Source: Mesorhizobium metallidurans STM 2683 | Lineage (GTDB): Bacteria; Pseudomonadota; Alphaproteobacteria; Rhizobiales; Rhizobiaceae | Length of the DNA: 64,000 bases | Direction: 5' to 3' | Assembly: GCF_000350085.1 (NCBI RefSeq) | Contig: NZ_CAUM01000170.1 | Location: 1-64,000 of the forward strand | Shown here: piece after piece, positions 35,999-44,714 of the stretch | Layout: each line of letters begins with the position of its first letter | Numbering within the stretch: position 1 is the first letter of the stretch | Made by a program: the position numbers and the translations under genes | The notes under the pieces: model-generated | What the model saw: the letters and a program-made list of their open reading frames with translations, nothing else | Told to the model about the DNA's origin: nothing | Databases searched by the model: none

Positions 35999-37405
35999 AT
36001 GAAATCATCGTTTGGCTTACTTCAGAAACAGTCTCTTGCAGCATCGCCTCAACTCATTGAGTCGATTCGATTGCTGCAACTGACGCATGCCGAACTGCAT
36101 CAATTCGTGGACCAGGAGCTCGAGAAGAATCCGCTTCTGGAGCCTGCGCCAAACGACGAGGGACCTGGCGAGATTGAAGGACCGAGCTGGGCTGGGTCCC
36201 CGGACTTGCCCAGGCAAGGAAAATCCCAGTCGAACGCGACCAACACCGCGCCGGGTGATCGTCCTGCGTTCGAGGAGTTTGTGGCCTTAGCCGAAACGTT
36301 GCACGACCATGTCGCTCGTCAGATCTCCCTCACTGCCTTCACACCGCACGAGCGGCTGATTGCTAATCAGCTTGCCGGTCATCTGGATGACACTGGCTAT
36401 CTTCAGGTAAGTCCTTCGGACCTGGCTGGGAACCTAAACGTCGGGCTGGCCGATGTGGAACGAGTTCTGGGTATCTTGCAGCACCTCGATCCAGCGGGAA
36501 TTTTCGCACGAACGCTCAGCGAATGTCTTGAGATACAGTTGCGCGAACGAAACCGGTTTGACCCGGCGATGGCGGTTTTGGTTGCCAACCTTGAAATGCT
36601 TGCGCGACGCGATTTTCAGACACTGAAGCTGCGTTGCGGCGTCGATGAAGAGGATCTTCTCGACATGCTGCAGGAAATCCGTGCGCTCGACCCCAAGCCC
36701 GGAAACACCTTCCAGTCGGGGACGCCGGAATGCGTCATACCGGACGTCTGGGTTATGCCTGCGCACGGAGGTGGATGGCAGATCGAACTTGATCCGAACA
36801 CGCTGCCCAAGGTGCTGATCAACCAAAGCTATGTCGCGGAGGTTTCAAGCCGAGCCGCCAAAAAATCGAAAGACATGACGTTTCTCAACGAATGCTTGCA
36901 AAACGCGAACTGGTTAATCCGCAGCCTCGATCAGCGCGCAAAGACGATCCTGAAAGTTGCAACTGAAATCGTGCGCCAGCAGGATGCCTTTCTGCAATAT
37001 GGCGTCGACTACCTACGCCCCCTCAATCTCAGGACGGTCGCTGACGCGATCAACATGCACGAGTCGACTGTAAGCCGGGTGACGTCGAACAAGTACATGG
37101 TTACCCCACGCGGGGTGTTCGAACTCAAGTATTTCTTCACTGTCGCGATCGCCTCCTGCGAAGGCGGTGACGCGCACTCCGCCGAAGCTGTTCGCCATCG
37201 GATCAAAGCGATGGTCGCCGAAGAATCGTTTGATAGCGTGCTTTCGGACGATGACATCGCTGACCGGCTCAAGGAATGCGGCATCGATCTCGCTCGCCGC
37301 ACCGTCACCAAATATCGCGAGGCGATGAATATCCCTTCCTCCATACAGCGGCGCCGGGAAAAGCGCTTGTGGCGCAACGGCGATCAAAGCCTCAAGGACT
37401 CGTGA
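35999..37405 (+). CDS. rpoN2: RNA polymerase sigma-54 factor (second, symbiotic copy)
   Basis: A 468-residue sigma-54. Region I is Gln/Leu rich (FGLLQKQSLAASPQLIESIR, LLQLTHAEL), the core-binding region contains ANQLAGHLDDTGYL and LDPAGIFARTL, the HTH region has TVADAINMHESTVSRVTSNK, and the RpoN box reads ARRTVTKYREAMNIPSS. It would direct transcription from the -24/-12 sites listed here with NifA as activator. Its location after prxS inside a nif cluster marks it as rpoN2 and not the housekeeping copy. Its 3' end overlaps convergent nifQ by 14 bp. Confidence 0.95.
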   Translation: MKSSFGLLQKQSLAASPQLIESIRLLQLTHAELHQFVDQELEKNPLLEPAPNDEGPGEIEGPSWAGSPDLPRQGKSQSNATNTAPGDRPAFEEFVALAETLHDHVARQISLTAFTPHERLIANQLAGHLDDTGYLQVSPSDLAGNLNVGLADVERVLGILQHLDPAGIFARTLSECLEIQLRERNRFDPAMAVLVANLEMLARRDFQTLKLRCGVDEEDLLDMLQEIRALDPKPGNTFQSGTPECVIPDVWVMPAHGGGWQIELDPNTLPKVLINQSYVAEVSSRAAKKSKDMTFLNECLQNANWLIRSLDQRAKTILKVATEIVRQQDAFLQYGVDYLRPLNLRTVADAINMHESTVSRVTSNKYMVTPRGVFELKYFFTVAIASCEGGDAHSAEAVRHRIKAMVAEESFDSVLSDDDIADRLKECGIDLARRTVTKYREAMNIPSSIQRRREKRLWRNGDQSLKDS

Positions 37406-38024
37406 CGAAAAGCGGCCCTTGAATCATTGTGACGCGTTCTTCACATTCGCCGTCCTCCGGTCCGAAGCAACTGTCGAAACCGCTACATTCCCGGCAATTG
37501 GGCGCAGTGCATAGCGAAAACCCCTCGGCCTCACAGAGTTTGCGGTAAAAGTACTTCTTCCATTTCATGTTTTGGGTATTGCCAGCCGCCAGCATCGGAA
37601 AATGGATGGCAAGCAGGCGGTTGAGCTCGGCCCGATTGAGAAGACCAAGGTCCTGCCACAGATGGTCGTCGCGCATGGCGCGCCGGGCGACAATCTTAGC
37701 GAAGCGGGCGCTCGCCGGGTCCCCCGGCCGGGCATGCGCCAGCAGCAGGCCGCGCAGAAGTTCTTCCTCCATGCCCGGCTCAGGTTCGCTGACGTCTTCC
37801 AAGGCGAAGGTTGCCATAGCGGTGGCGGACAAACTGCGGGGCAGGACCTCGCGCAGCTCGGCAAGGGAAAGGCCTGTTGACTCCGTCGCTGTCGCTTCGC
37901 CGTCCTCGACCTCCTTGAGCGCACACGAGAGAACGCAGGCAAGGACATGTTCGTCGAACCCCTTCTCCGGCTCAATGGTGGGGTATTGGCCTGCGCGGAC
38001 ACATGCATCGTTATGGGCGGACAT
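37392..38024 (-). CDS. nifQ: NifQ, molybdenum donor for FeMo-co
   Basis: A 210-residue protein whose C-terminus has the NifQ cysteine motif C-x4-C-x2-C-x5-C (CTAPNCRECSGFDSCFG). The central region MRDDHLWQDLGLLNRAELNR, LLAIHFPMLAAGN and MKWKKYFYRKLCEAEGF is also typical. It carries a Mo-Fe-S cluster and delivers Mo to the NifEN/NifH complex. It is the third gene after the P450 and ferredoxin-NTF2 genes, all on the minus strand below a sigma-54 site. Confidence 0.93.
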   Translation of the reverse strand: MSAHNDACVRAGQYPTIEPEKGFDEHVLACVLSCALKEVEDGEATATESTGLSLAELREVLPRSLSATAMATFALEDVSEPEPGMEEELLRGLLLAHARPGDPASARFAKIVARRAMRDDHLWQDLGLLNRAELNRLLAIHFPMLAAGNTQNMKWKKYFYRKLCEAEGFSLCTAPNCRECSGFDSCFGPEDGECEERVTMIQGPLFVTSP

Positions 38025-38100
38025 GGTCCCGTCTCCGTCGCAGGGCAGAAAGGCAACCAGCCGGCCGCATCTTCACCCCTGCAGGGTGTCGGTGGGGTCG

Positions 38101-39015
38101 CTATGGTCGCTCTTCCGCTGCAAAGATGTCATGGTGCGTCGTTCCACTGATGCGGCTCTCCCGTTCCGAAGCTGGGAAGGCATTGTCGCGAGAAGCAATG
38201 CGACGCTTCCCGAGCGCGTAGACCGGATCGTCCGGATACGGTGCTCCAGTCGGCTGTCGCGGGCCGAACCGTTCTGCGTCAAGGACCGCCGGTGGGATCT
38301 GCTCCTCGATCCAATCGTAGACAACGGTCCGTTCGGCGATCCGCCACTCCCCTTGCCTCTTTTGAAACAGATCGCAGTAGCGCCCGCATAGAAGCATCTG
38401 GCGTACTTCTCCGTCTTGGTCCGGTCCGCGTTGCAGCGCGGTGAAATAGCTCTCGACTGCGGCCTCTGCCGCGCTGATGAATTCGATCAGGATGTTCGTG
38501 ATCTGATGGATGTTGCGCGGTCCGGTCTTGAAGACATCGAGCGCAAACCGAATGAAGCCTTCGGCCGGGCCGCGATAGGGCCCGTGGCTGTCATGTGCGT
38601 CGGGCCAGTACGCACTGCGCAGCGCCGCCTCGTCGGCGCGGTCTATCCCGCGGCAAAACCGATAGAGGCAGTCGCGGATCGCCTCACGGTTGAGCAGTTC
38701 GGCTATTTTTGCTTGGTCCATCGGGTCTGGCACAAATTCCGTGGTTCTGACGTGTTCCGGGACGCCAGTCTGCGGTTTGAGGGTGGCCTCCGGAACGATT
38801 CGCGCAGCGGGTGGATCATCGATTTCCAGCGCAAGTTCGGGACAGGATCGCACCCCATCCGACGCAAGCAGTTGCTCCCCGTCCGCAACCTCAATGTCAC
38901 CGGGTAGGATGTAACCCGCTTCATCCAGCTTGAAGACTGCCGGCGCTCGCGCCGAGCATTGCGCATGACCCTGACATCTGGCTTGGTGAACGATGATGCG
39001 CAAGGCGACCTCCAA
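38101..39015 (-). CDS. Ferredoxin fused to an NTF2/SnoaL-like domain
   Basis: A 304-residue fusion. Residues about 1-65 are a P450-type [3Fe-4S] ferredoxin: IIVHQARCQGHAQCSARAP with C-x5-C, then VRSCPELALEI. Residues about 105-250 are an NTF2-like domain (REAIRDCLYRFCRGIDRADE, HGPYRGPAEGFIRFALDVF, WRIAERTVVYDW) of the kind found in SnoaL or small subunits of ring-hydroxylating dioxygenases. It lies 31 bp after the P450 gene, so it is probably its electron donor and perhaps binds or shapes the product. Such a fusion is unusual. Confidence 0.82.
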   Translation of the reverse strand: MEVALRIIVHQARCQGHAQCSARAPAVFKLDEAGYILPGDIEVADGEQLLASDGVRSCPELALEIDDPPAARIVPEATLKPQTGVPEHVRTTEFVPDPMDQAKIAELLNREAIRDCLYRFCRGIDRADEAALRSAYWPDAHDSHGPYRGPAEGFIRFALDVFKTGPRNIHQITNILIEFISAAEAAVESYFTALQRGPDQDGEVRQMLLCGRYCDLFQKRQGEWRIAERTVVYDWIEEQIPPAVLDAERFGPRQPTGAPYPDDPVYALGKRRIASRDNAFPASERESRISGTTHHDIFAAEERP

Positions 39016-39046
39016 CGTCTGTGCCCCCGGCTCAGGCCAGCTAGGT

Positions 39047-40264
39047 TTAGCCCCACTCCAGGATCAGATTTTCAATCCCGAACAGTGAGCCGCCATGGGT
39101 GATGGGTGCTGTTCCCTCCTTGATCCGAAAGGGCGGCAGGCGCGCCAGCCACTCCTCCAGGCCAATGACAATTTCCCGCCGGGCGAGATGTGAGCCAAGG
39201 CAACGGTGGGGACCATAGCCAAAGGAGGCGTGGCGGATGCCTTCTCGCGTCAGATCGACCGTGTTGGGAGATTCGAATTCCGCCGGGTCACGATTTGCAA
39301 TCATCGTGGCGCAGGAAACAAAGTCCCCCTTGCGGATCGGCGCGCCTTCGAAGTCGATGTCTTTCCGTGCCACGCGGATCATATGGACGCTCGGAAAGGC
39401 GCGCAGCAGTTCTTCGGCTGCGCGCACGATCCGGTCCGGTTCTTTTCGGAGCAATTCCTGATCTTCCAGGTTGCGCGCGAGGTAGGCCAAGTCAAAACCT
39501 ATGGCTGTAGCGACCGTGTCGAGCCCGGCCACGAAGACAAGCACGCCAATGCCACGGACCTCGTCGTCTCTCAGCCCGCGACCCTCGACCTGTGCCTGCA
39601 CAATGAAGCTCATGAAATCGTCGACGGGCTTTTTACGGCGCATCGCCGCTAGTTCGTCAATGAATGCCACAATCGTCCGAGCCGCCGCCGGCCGTCTCAC
39701 ATCATCGCCGTGGAGCAGATCTTTCGCCCAGGCAACAAACGTCTCAAGGCGGTGCTCCGGCAGTCCGAGGAAGCGAAGGAAGATGCCGACTCCGAAAGGG
39801 TAGGCGAAATCCTTCATCGCGTCGCAGCTTGTACCCGACGAGGCGATCCTCGTGATAAGCGTTGTCGCTCGCTCGCGGATGGCGGGCTCCAGTTCCGCTA
39901 CACGCTTCGGCGAAAAGAGCGGATTGAGCATTGAGCGAAAGACTGCATGGGAAGGGGGATCGAGTTCGAGCGGGATCGTCGGCCAGTCTTCCCCCAGTGC
40001 GGATGCGAAGATGTTGCGATGACTGGAAAAGTTTTCGGTCTCCTGCAGCACCCGGCGCTGATCTGCGGCGCGAGTGATGACCCAAGCACCCTGCCCGGTA
40101 CGCGTGTTCCAGGGCGAATAAAAGATTCGCGGTCCGGCATGCACGCAAGCGACTGCCGCGTGCGGGTCGCCGTTGGGCGTCGGTGACATGCCTGGCGACG
40201 AAAAAAGGTTGAAGTCGCCCACCATTTCCGGCGGGACATGATCTGGAACCGGGTTGGTCGCCAT
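39047..40264 (-). CDS. Cytochrome P450, probably CYP127A-like
   Basis: A 405-residue soluble bacterial P450. The heme-binding loop is FGYGPHRCLGSHLARRE, the I-helix is VFVAGLDTVATAIGFDLA with an acid-less AGLDT, and the K-helix E-x-x-R is in EELLRAFPSVH. ATG at 40264 follows GGAG; a longer frame to 40468 is rejected. P450s of the CYP127A group are known beside nif genes on rhizobial symbiotic replicons, so I suggest this subfamily by context. With the next gene it would oxidise an unknown, perhaps terpenoid or aromatic, substrate. Confidence 0.9.
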   Translation of the reverse strand: MATNPVPDHVPPEMVGDFNLFSSPGMSPTPNGDPHAAVACVHAGPRIFYSPWNTRTGQGAWVITRAADQRRVLQETENFSSHRNIFASALGEDWPTIPLELDPPSHAVFRSMLNPLFSPKRVAELEPAIRERATTLITRIASSGTSCDAMKDFAYPFGVGIFLRFLGLPEHRLETFVAWAKDLLHGDDVRRPAAARTIVAFIDELAAMRRKKPVDDFMSFIVQAQVEGRGLRDDEVRGIGVLVFVAGLDTVATAIGFDLAYLARNLEDQELLRKEPDRIVRAAEELLRAFPSVHMIRVARKDIDFEGAPIRKGDFVSCATMIANRDPAEFESPNTVDLTREGIRHASFGYGPHRCLGSHLARREIVIGLEEWLARLPPFRIKEGTAPITHGGSLFGIENLILEWG

Positions 40265-40373
40265 TTGGTTCTCCTGCGTTCTGGCGTTTACGCGCTCGGC
40301 TGAGATCGCAAGGCTGTTCGTCACCGCTGAGCTCCGCAACACACGGCCGACATCGCCTCCGATGACAACATCG

Positions 40374-40389
40374 AGCAAATTGCGTGCCG
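40374..40389 (-). promoter_or_regulatory. Sigma-54-type promoter of the P450-nifQ operon
   Basis: The minus strand reads CGGCACGCAATTTGCT; only the first base departs from TGGCACG-N4-TTGCT. It is 110 bp upstream of the P450 start. No TGT-N10-ACA site was found within 200 bp. Confidence 0.65.
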
Positions 40390-40584
40390 AATAAGCGCAC
40401 CATTGGCGCTGCTCATATCTGCGTTGTAGCGGCCCTTCTGAGGCTACCCTTGGTAGGGATTTCGACATTCATGACCGTTCCAGACACGACAAGGTTTGCG
40501 GAATAGAAAGCTAACGAGGAGCCGAGTGAAAGAGGCTAAGTATCGAACGAGGTCACCTGCGAGAGAGGGTGTAGCTCGGCGGTA

Positions 40585-40641
40585 GCGAAGCCGCTCGCGA
40601 ACGCGCCCGCCACAAGCGCTTTAGCGAGCGAGCGGCTTCGC
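40585..40641. repeat. Perfect 14-bp inverted repeat with a 29-base loop
   Basis: GCGAAGCCGCTCGC at 40585-40598 and its exact inverse at 40628-40641. It sits 65 bp before the IS256-like relic and may be a terminator or the scar of a mobile element end. Confidence 0.6.
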
Positions 40642-40705
40642 GGTCGTCATCGACACTTCGTCGGTAAGGTCGGGTTGCTGACCCAACTAATTCGAAGGAC
40701 GATCG

Positions 40706-40930
40706 ATGACCGACGACATGGTGAACCGGCGCGCTCGTGGAGAAGGCTCCGGATCCCGATCTCTTGCGCGAGATTGATTGGATTGCCGTCGAGCGGCTGA
40801 GCGAGCCGGAGACGGGCCGCGATCGGCCGCGCCTATGGCAAGAAGAAGGTCCACGTCCGCCGGCGCCGCGGCCATCAGGGCGCCCGCAAATAGCTCACTG
40901 CCGAGATCGGCAGCCCCACATACTTCTGCG
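40706..40930 (+). pseudogene. IS256-family transposase N-terminal remnant
   Basis: It starts MTDDMVNRRA and, after a frameshift, continues LVEKAPDPDLLREIDWIAVE and ERLSEPETGR, which follows the N-terminus of IS256 (Mutator-type) transposases. Nothing of the catalytic core remains. Confidence 0.55.
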
Positions 40931-40936
40931 TCAGGA

Positions 40937-41611
40937 TCACATCGGCTTGCCGATGGCGATCGCCTTGTCGGGCATCTCCTGGTAGCCGGAGAAATCCTCG
41001 ACCGCATTGGCACCGGCAACCCAGCGGTTGACTGCTGTGTTGGTGCTCTTGGCAAGAATCTTAGCCGCGCTTCGCCGATAGTGCGAACAGGATGCGCTAA
41101 GCGTTCTTTGATGATGCGGGCTGCCGTGTTCAGCTTTGCATCCGTCTCGGACGCTAGCTTTTCGGGCTTGGCATTGGACGCGGAGGGCCTTGCCGGCGAA
41201 GGATAATTCGAGGATGCCTTTGTGGAGGCCGTCCTCTGGAAACTTGACGGAGGGACCAATCGACTTCACTTCGACCAATCCCTCCCGCCCGCTGCCGTAC
41301 AGGGCTGGGATGTTGGACAATTGACCGACAATATGCCCTTCCGCGGGCAGCCGATGCATTTGCCTACATTGGGCTGCTTTACCGCGGAGTTCCGGTTGTG
41401 GCTCATCGCAACGGGAACAATGATGGCGATCCTCGCCAGGCGCGATGGCGCCCTCGGGAATGGCGCCTACGATCGAGGCGATCCGCGGCGGGCCGCAAAA
41501 GACAGCTGTGCCCTCGTTGGCCGCCTCGGCAGGCAGACTGGTGGTCAGCAGAATCCAGAGTAGCGGCGCGGACGCCGAGCGAAAACGGAAATCAATATGT
41601 ATCGGCCTCAC
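40937..41611 (-). pseudogene. hmuT: Ruined heme-transport periplasmic binding protein gene (hmuT-like)
   Basis: Directly after hmuS on the same strand. The opening frame has a signal-peptide-like start (LLWILLTTSLPAEAA) and RIASIVGAIPEG; other frames hold NVGKCIGCPRKGILSVN-like text; the 3' part reads FPEDGLHKGILELSFAGKAL and STNTAVNRWVAGANAVEDFS then GYQEMPDKA, close to the HmuT motif TNTAANG...G-x-NAV-x-x-F-x-GY. Frame changes and missing segments show decay. It stops abruptly near 40937 beside the IS256-like remnant, which probably caused the truncation. Confidence 0.65.
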
Positions 41612-41612
41612 C

Positions 41613-42674
41613 TCAAGCGGCGGTTGAACGGGGAATGCGCGGCAGGTTCTCGGCCAGTAGCCGCCAGTCGTAGCGCTCGGGTTCGCCTTCCTTGCGCGTC
41701 CCGAAGAACTGGATGATCATCTTGCCGTTAGCGCCATAGGCTTCGAGTGACGTGACGTGACCGTCCCTGGTCGGCTTGCGCACGGCCCAAACCTCACGGA
41801 TGTGGTGGGCCCTGAGATGCAGGTGGAAAGTCTCGTCGAGCACATTGATGCAAGGCCCGATCTGCTTGACCGACTTGATAGGGCCGGAATGAATCTGGAT
41901 GCAGCCACGATTGCCGACGAAGCACATGATCGGCATCTCGTCCTCGGCCGCACGATGGAACATGGCGCTAACGGCAGCATTGTCGAGCAGCCAGGCGTAA
42001 TCCTGGCCGACCATGCGCACCGCCTGGCGGCGGCTGAGGTTCAGGGCCTTCAGCATGCCGAAGAACTGGTGCACGTCGGTCAGCCGCCTCCAGTGCTCCC
42101 GTAGGTCATCGACCGTAGCGGCTTGGTCCGGAATCCTTGCGTCATTTTCGGCTGACCTCCCCATAACCGACACGATCGGCTCCTGGTTCGAGGATTGGAG
42201 CTCGTCTGTCAGTTTTTGATAGGCATAGAGGTTGGAGGACGGTCTCAGATGCACCTTGTGCACTGCCTCGCCTGCGGCGTCGAAGAATTGAAGGCTGCGG
42301 CGGGTCTCCCGGCCATCGCGTGTCTCGACCGCAAAGCCGTGCGCCCACACGTTCGGGAAGATGCGCAAATCAATGTCCTTGCCGAGCACCATGGCGTGAT
42401 GCTTTCCGGTGAATACCTTATCGTAAATGCCAATCTTCTCATGCACGGCACTGTCATTGCGGGTCAGCGCCATCACCTCGCCGACCGCCTCCAGACCGGT
42501 CAGCACATCATTAACGCGTGGCTGGATGCGCACCGTGCCAAAACCGCAATGTGCCGCGAAAAGCTCCGCTTCCGAAATGCCCAATTGGGCGGCGAGATCG
42601 CGGTCGCGGATTTTGGGGCTGTCTTCGCGTGCCCGCCGGATTCTCTCCGGCGAAGGTTTCTCGCGCTGGTGCAT
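41613..42674 (-). CDS. hmuS: HmuS/HemS-type hemin-degrading factor
   Basis: A 353-residue cytoplasmic heme-binding protein made of two similar halves. Recognisable strings are RDLAAQLGISEAELFAAHCG near the start, HVLRPSSNLYAYQ-like VHLRPSSNLYAYQKLTD, and GCIQIHSGPIKSVKQIGPCI and HLHLRAHHIREVWAVRKP in the second half. HmuS proteins release iron from heme or bind it after uptake. ATG at 42674 opens the conserved domain; upstream codons to 42980 overlap the divergent nif promoter and are excluded. The transporter gene next to it is broken, so HmuS may serve a heme system elsewhere. Confidence 0.88.
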   Translation of the reverse strand: MHQREKPSPERIRRAREDSPKIRDRDLAAQLGISEAELFAAHCGFGTVRIQPRVNDVLTGLEAVGEVMALTRNDSAVHEKIGIYDKVFTGKHHAMVLGKDIDLRIFPNVWAHGFAVETRDGRETRRSLQFFDAAGEAVHKVHLRPSSNLYAYQKLTDELQSSNQEPIVSVMGRSAENDARIPDQAATVDDLREHWRRLTDVHQFFGMLKALNLSRRQAVRMVGQDYAWLLDNAAVSAMFHRAAEDEMPIMCFVGNRGCIQIHSGPIKSVKQIGPCINVLDETFHLHLRAHHIREVWAVRKPTRDGHVTSLEAYGANGKMIIQFFGTRKEGEPERYDWRLLAENLPRIPRSTAA

Positions 42675-42817
42675 GTCTTCACCCCTGCTTGCGCATACTA
42701 TCGGTCGGGCGTCTTCGCCCTCGCCAAAAAAGAGCTCAAAAGTCGTGCCAATTGCTCGAAGCGTCTCGGAAACCCGGCTTACGAGCCAGTTCAGAGGGAA
42801 CTTGAGCCCACCCCCCT

Positions 42818-42833
42818 TGTGGCTGTCTCGACA
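42818..42833. promoter_or_regulatory. NifA upstream activator site (iscA-nifS operon)
   Basis: TGTGGCTGTCTCGACA fits TGT-N10-ACA and is 107 bp upstream of the -24 element at 42940. Confidence 0.75.
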
Positions 42834-42939
42834 AATCCGACAATACGTGTCGGTTGCCCAACGCCTTGGCGGCAACAGCCGAACCAGAATCGTCGCCGCG
42901 TTGGCGATGTCGCACTGTCCGGAAACGATTTTTTCCCAT

Positions 42940-42955
42940 TGGCACGGTCCATGCA
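42940..42955 (+). promoter_or_regulatory. Sigma-54 promoter of the iscA-like-nifS operon
   Basis: TGGCACGGTCCATGCA has a perfect -24 and a GC-containing -12 (ATGCA), 43 bp before ATG 42998. Confidence 0.85.
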
Positions 42956-42997
42956 CGGTGATCCGCGAAGTGTCACGCACCGAGGAGAAAGCGAGCG

Positions 42998-43318
42998 ATG
43001 ATTACGCTCACCGACAAGGCCGTTGCCGCCGTCAAGACCGCTCTTTCCGCCGCTAGTGAGCCGGCAGAAGGCTTTCGCATCATGGTCGAGGCCGGCGGCT
43101 GCTCCGGCTTCAAATACTCGATGGGCCTGGAGAGCGTCCCGCGCGAGGGCGACGCGATCATCGAGACAGATGGGATCAAGCTGTTCGTAGACGCCGGCAC
43201 CCAGCCGCATGTAGCCGGCATGGCCGTCGACTTCGTCACGGGTCTCGAAACCTCCGGCTTTGTCTTCGACAATCCGAATGCGAGCGGGAAGTGCGCCTGC
43301 GGCAAGTCCTGTAGTTGA
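42998..43318 (+). CDS. IscA/HesB-type iron-sulfur carrier of the nif cluster
   Basis: A 106-residue A-type carrier. The three cysteines expected for cluster or iron binding are in EAGGCSGFKYSM and ASGKCACGKSCS (C-x-C pair near the end). It is 178 bp before nifS under one NifA-type promoter, the place where iscN or iscA-like genes occur in rhizobial nif clusters. It probably hands Fe-S units made with NifS to nitrogenase proteins. Confidence 0.92.
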   Translation: MITLTDKAVAAVKTALSAASEPAEGFRIMVEAGGCSGFKYSMGLESVPREGDAIIETDGIKLFVDAGTQPHVAGMAVDFVTGLETSGFVFDNPNASGKCACGKSCS

Positions 43319-43496
43319 TTGCCGAAGAAGGAGAGAGTGCGCCTGAGGTGAGCTTGTCGGTGCGATGGCGGCCCAATCTGCGCCAATCTGTGGGGCACCT
43401 GCACCGCTTCTGGATCGTCTCCGCCAGCAACGGCATGCGCAAGGCTCGATGCGACCGGGTCGCGCCTCCCTTCCGCTCCATTGAGGACCACAGCCC

Positions 43497-44714
43497 ATGA
43501 AAGTTGTCTATCTCGACAACAACGCAACGACACGGGTCGATCCTGAAGTCTTTGAAGCGATGTTGCCGTTGCTTACGGATCAATTCGGCAACCCTTCGTC
43601 GGCGCACGGTTTTGGCGCCCTTGCCGGTGCCGCGTTGAGAAACGCGCGGCGCCAGCTGCAGGCGCTGATCGGCGCGGAGTTCGACGACGAGATCACCTTC
43701 ACTTCGGGTGGAACGGAAAGCGACAATGCTGCCATTCTTTCGGCGCTCCAGGTGATGCCTGACCGGACAGAGATTGTGACTTCCGCCGTCGAACATCCGG
43801 CCGTTCTGACGCTCTGCGCGCATCTCGAGGAGACGCGCCGCGTCAAGGTGCACAGGATCCCGGTGGATTGCCAGGGCCGGCTTAACATTGACGCTTACCG
43901 GGCCGCTCTCAACCCGAACGTGGCAATCGTCTCGATCATGTGGGCCAATAACGAGACTGGTACGATCTTCCCCGTCGCCAAGCTCGCCGAATTGGCCAAG
44001 GAAGTCGGCGCCCTTTTCCACACTGATGCCGTGCAGGCAGTCGGCAAGCTCCCGATGGACCTGAAATCGACCGCTATCGACATGCTGTCGCTCTCCAGCC
44101 ATAAATTTCATGGACCAAAAGGGGCCGGCGCACTTTTCATCAAGCGCGCTGTGCGCTTCCACTCCCTGATCAAAGGGGGTCACCAAGAGAGCGACCGGCG
44201 TGCGGGCACCGAAAACACGCCCGGCATAGTCGGGCTCGGCATGGCAGCCGAACTCGCCTTGAAATTCATGGATGAGGAGACCCCACGGATAAAGTGGCTC
44301 CGCGACCGGCTGGAGAACGGGCTTGTCCAGCGTGTCCCAAACAGCTTCGTCAACGGCGATCCCCTGGAGCGCTTGCCGAACACCGCAAGCATCGGCTTCG
44401 AGCGTATCGAAGGCCATGGAATCCTGCATCTCCTCGACCGCAAGGGCATCGTCTGTTCCTCGGGCTCCGCCTGCACCTCCGGCTGTGCCGAGCCGAGCCA
44501 TGTCCTGAGCGCGATGAAAATGCCATATGGGGCGGTCCGCTTCTCTTTCTCGCGTGACAACGACCAAGAAGACGTGGACCGGGTGCTCGAGGTCTTGCCT
44601 GCAATCGTGGAGAAGCTGCGCGACGCTTCGACTTCTGAGCCGGATAGCTGGGGTGCCGAAGACCTTCATTGCGTTCCAGGTCTAAGCGGCAGAAGAACCG
44701 GCCACCATTCATGA
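43497..44714 (+). CDS. nifS: Cysteine desulfurase NifS
   Basis: A 405-residue PLP enzyme that supplies sulfur for Fe-S clusters. It has VYLDNNATTRVDPEVFEAML at the start, the PLP lysine in LSLSSHKFHGPKGAGALF and the catalytic cysteine loop VCSSGSACTSGCAEPSHVL. The short 178-bp gap before it contains no nifU that I can recognise. Its stop overlaps the ATG of the broken nifV (ATGA). Confidence 0.96.
   Translation: MKVVYLDNNATTRVDPEVFEAMLPLLTDQFGNPSSAHGFGALAGAALRNARRQLQALIGAEFDDEITFTSGGTESDNAAILSALQVMPDRTEIVTSAVEHPAVLTLCAHLEETRRVKVHRIPVDCQGRLNIDAYRAALNPNVAIVSIMWANNETGTIFPVAKLAELAKEVGALFHTDAVQAVGKLPMDLKSTAIDMLSLSSHKFHGPKGAGALFIKRAVRFHSLIKGGHQESDRRAGTENTPGIVGLGMAAELALKFMDEETPRIKWLRDRLENGLVQRVPNSFVNGDPLERLPNTASIGFERIEGHGILHLLDRKGIVCSSGSACTSGCAEPSHVLSAMKMPYGAVRFSFSRDNDQEDVDRVLEVLPAIVEKLRDASTSEPDSWGAEDLHCVPGLSGRRTGHHS

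Noticed and set aside
42675..42980. N-terminal extension of hmuS
   Set aside because: The extra ~100 codons lie over the NifA site and sigma-54 promoter of the divergent operon and do not resemble HmuS starts.
43319..43496. A nifU fragment between the iscA-like gene and nifS
   Set aside because: The 178-bp spacer was read in all frames; no NifU cysteine motif or C-terminal CxxC could be found.
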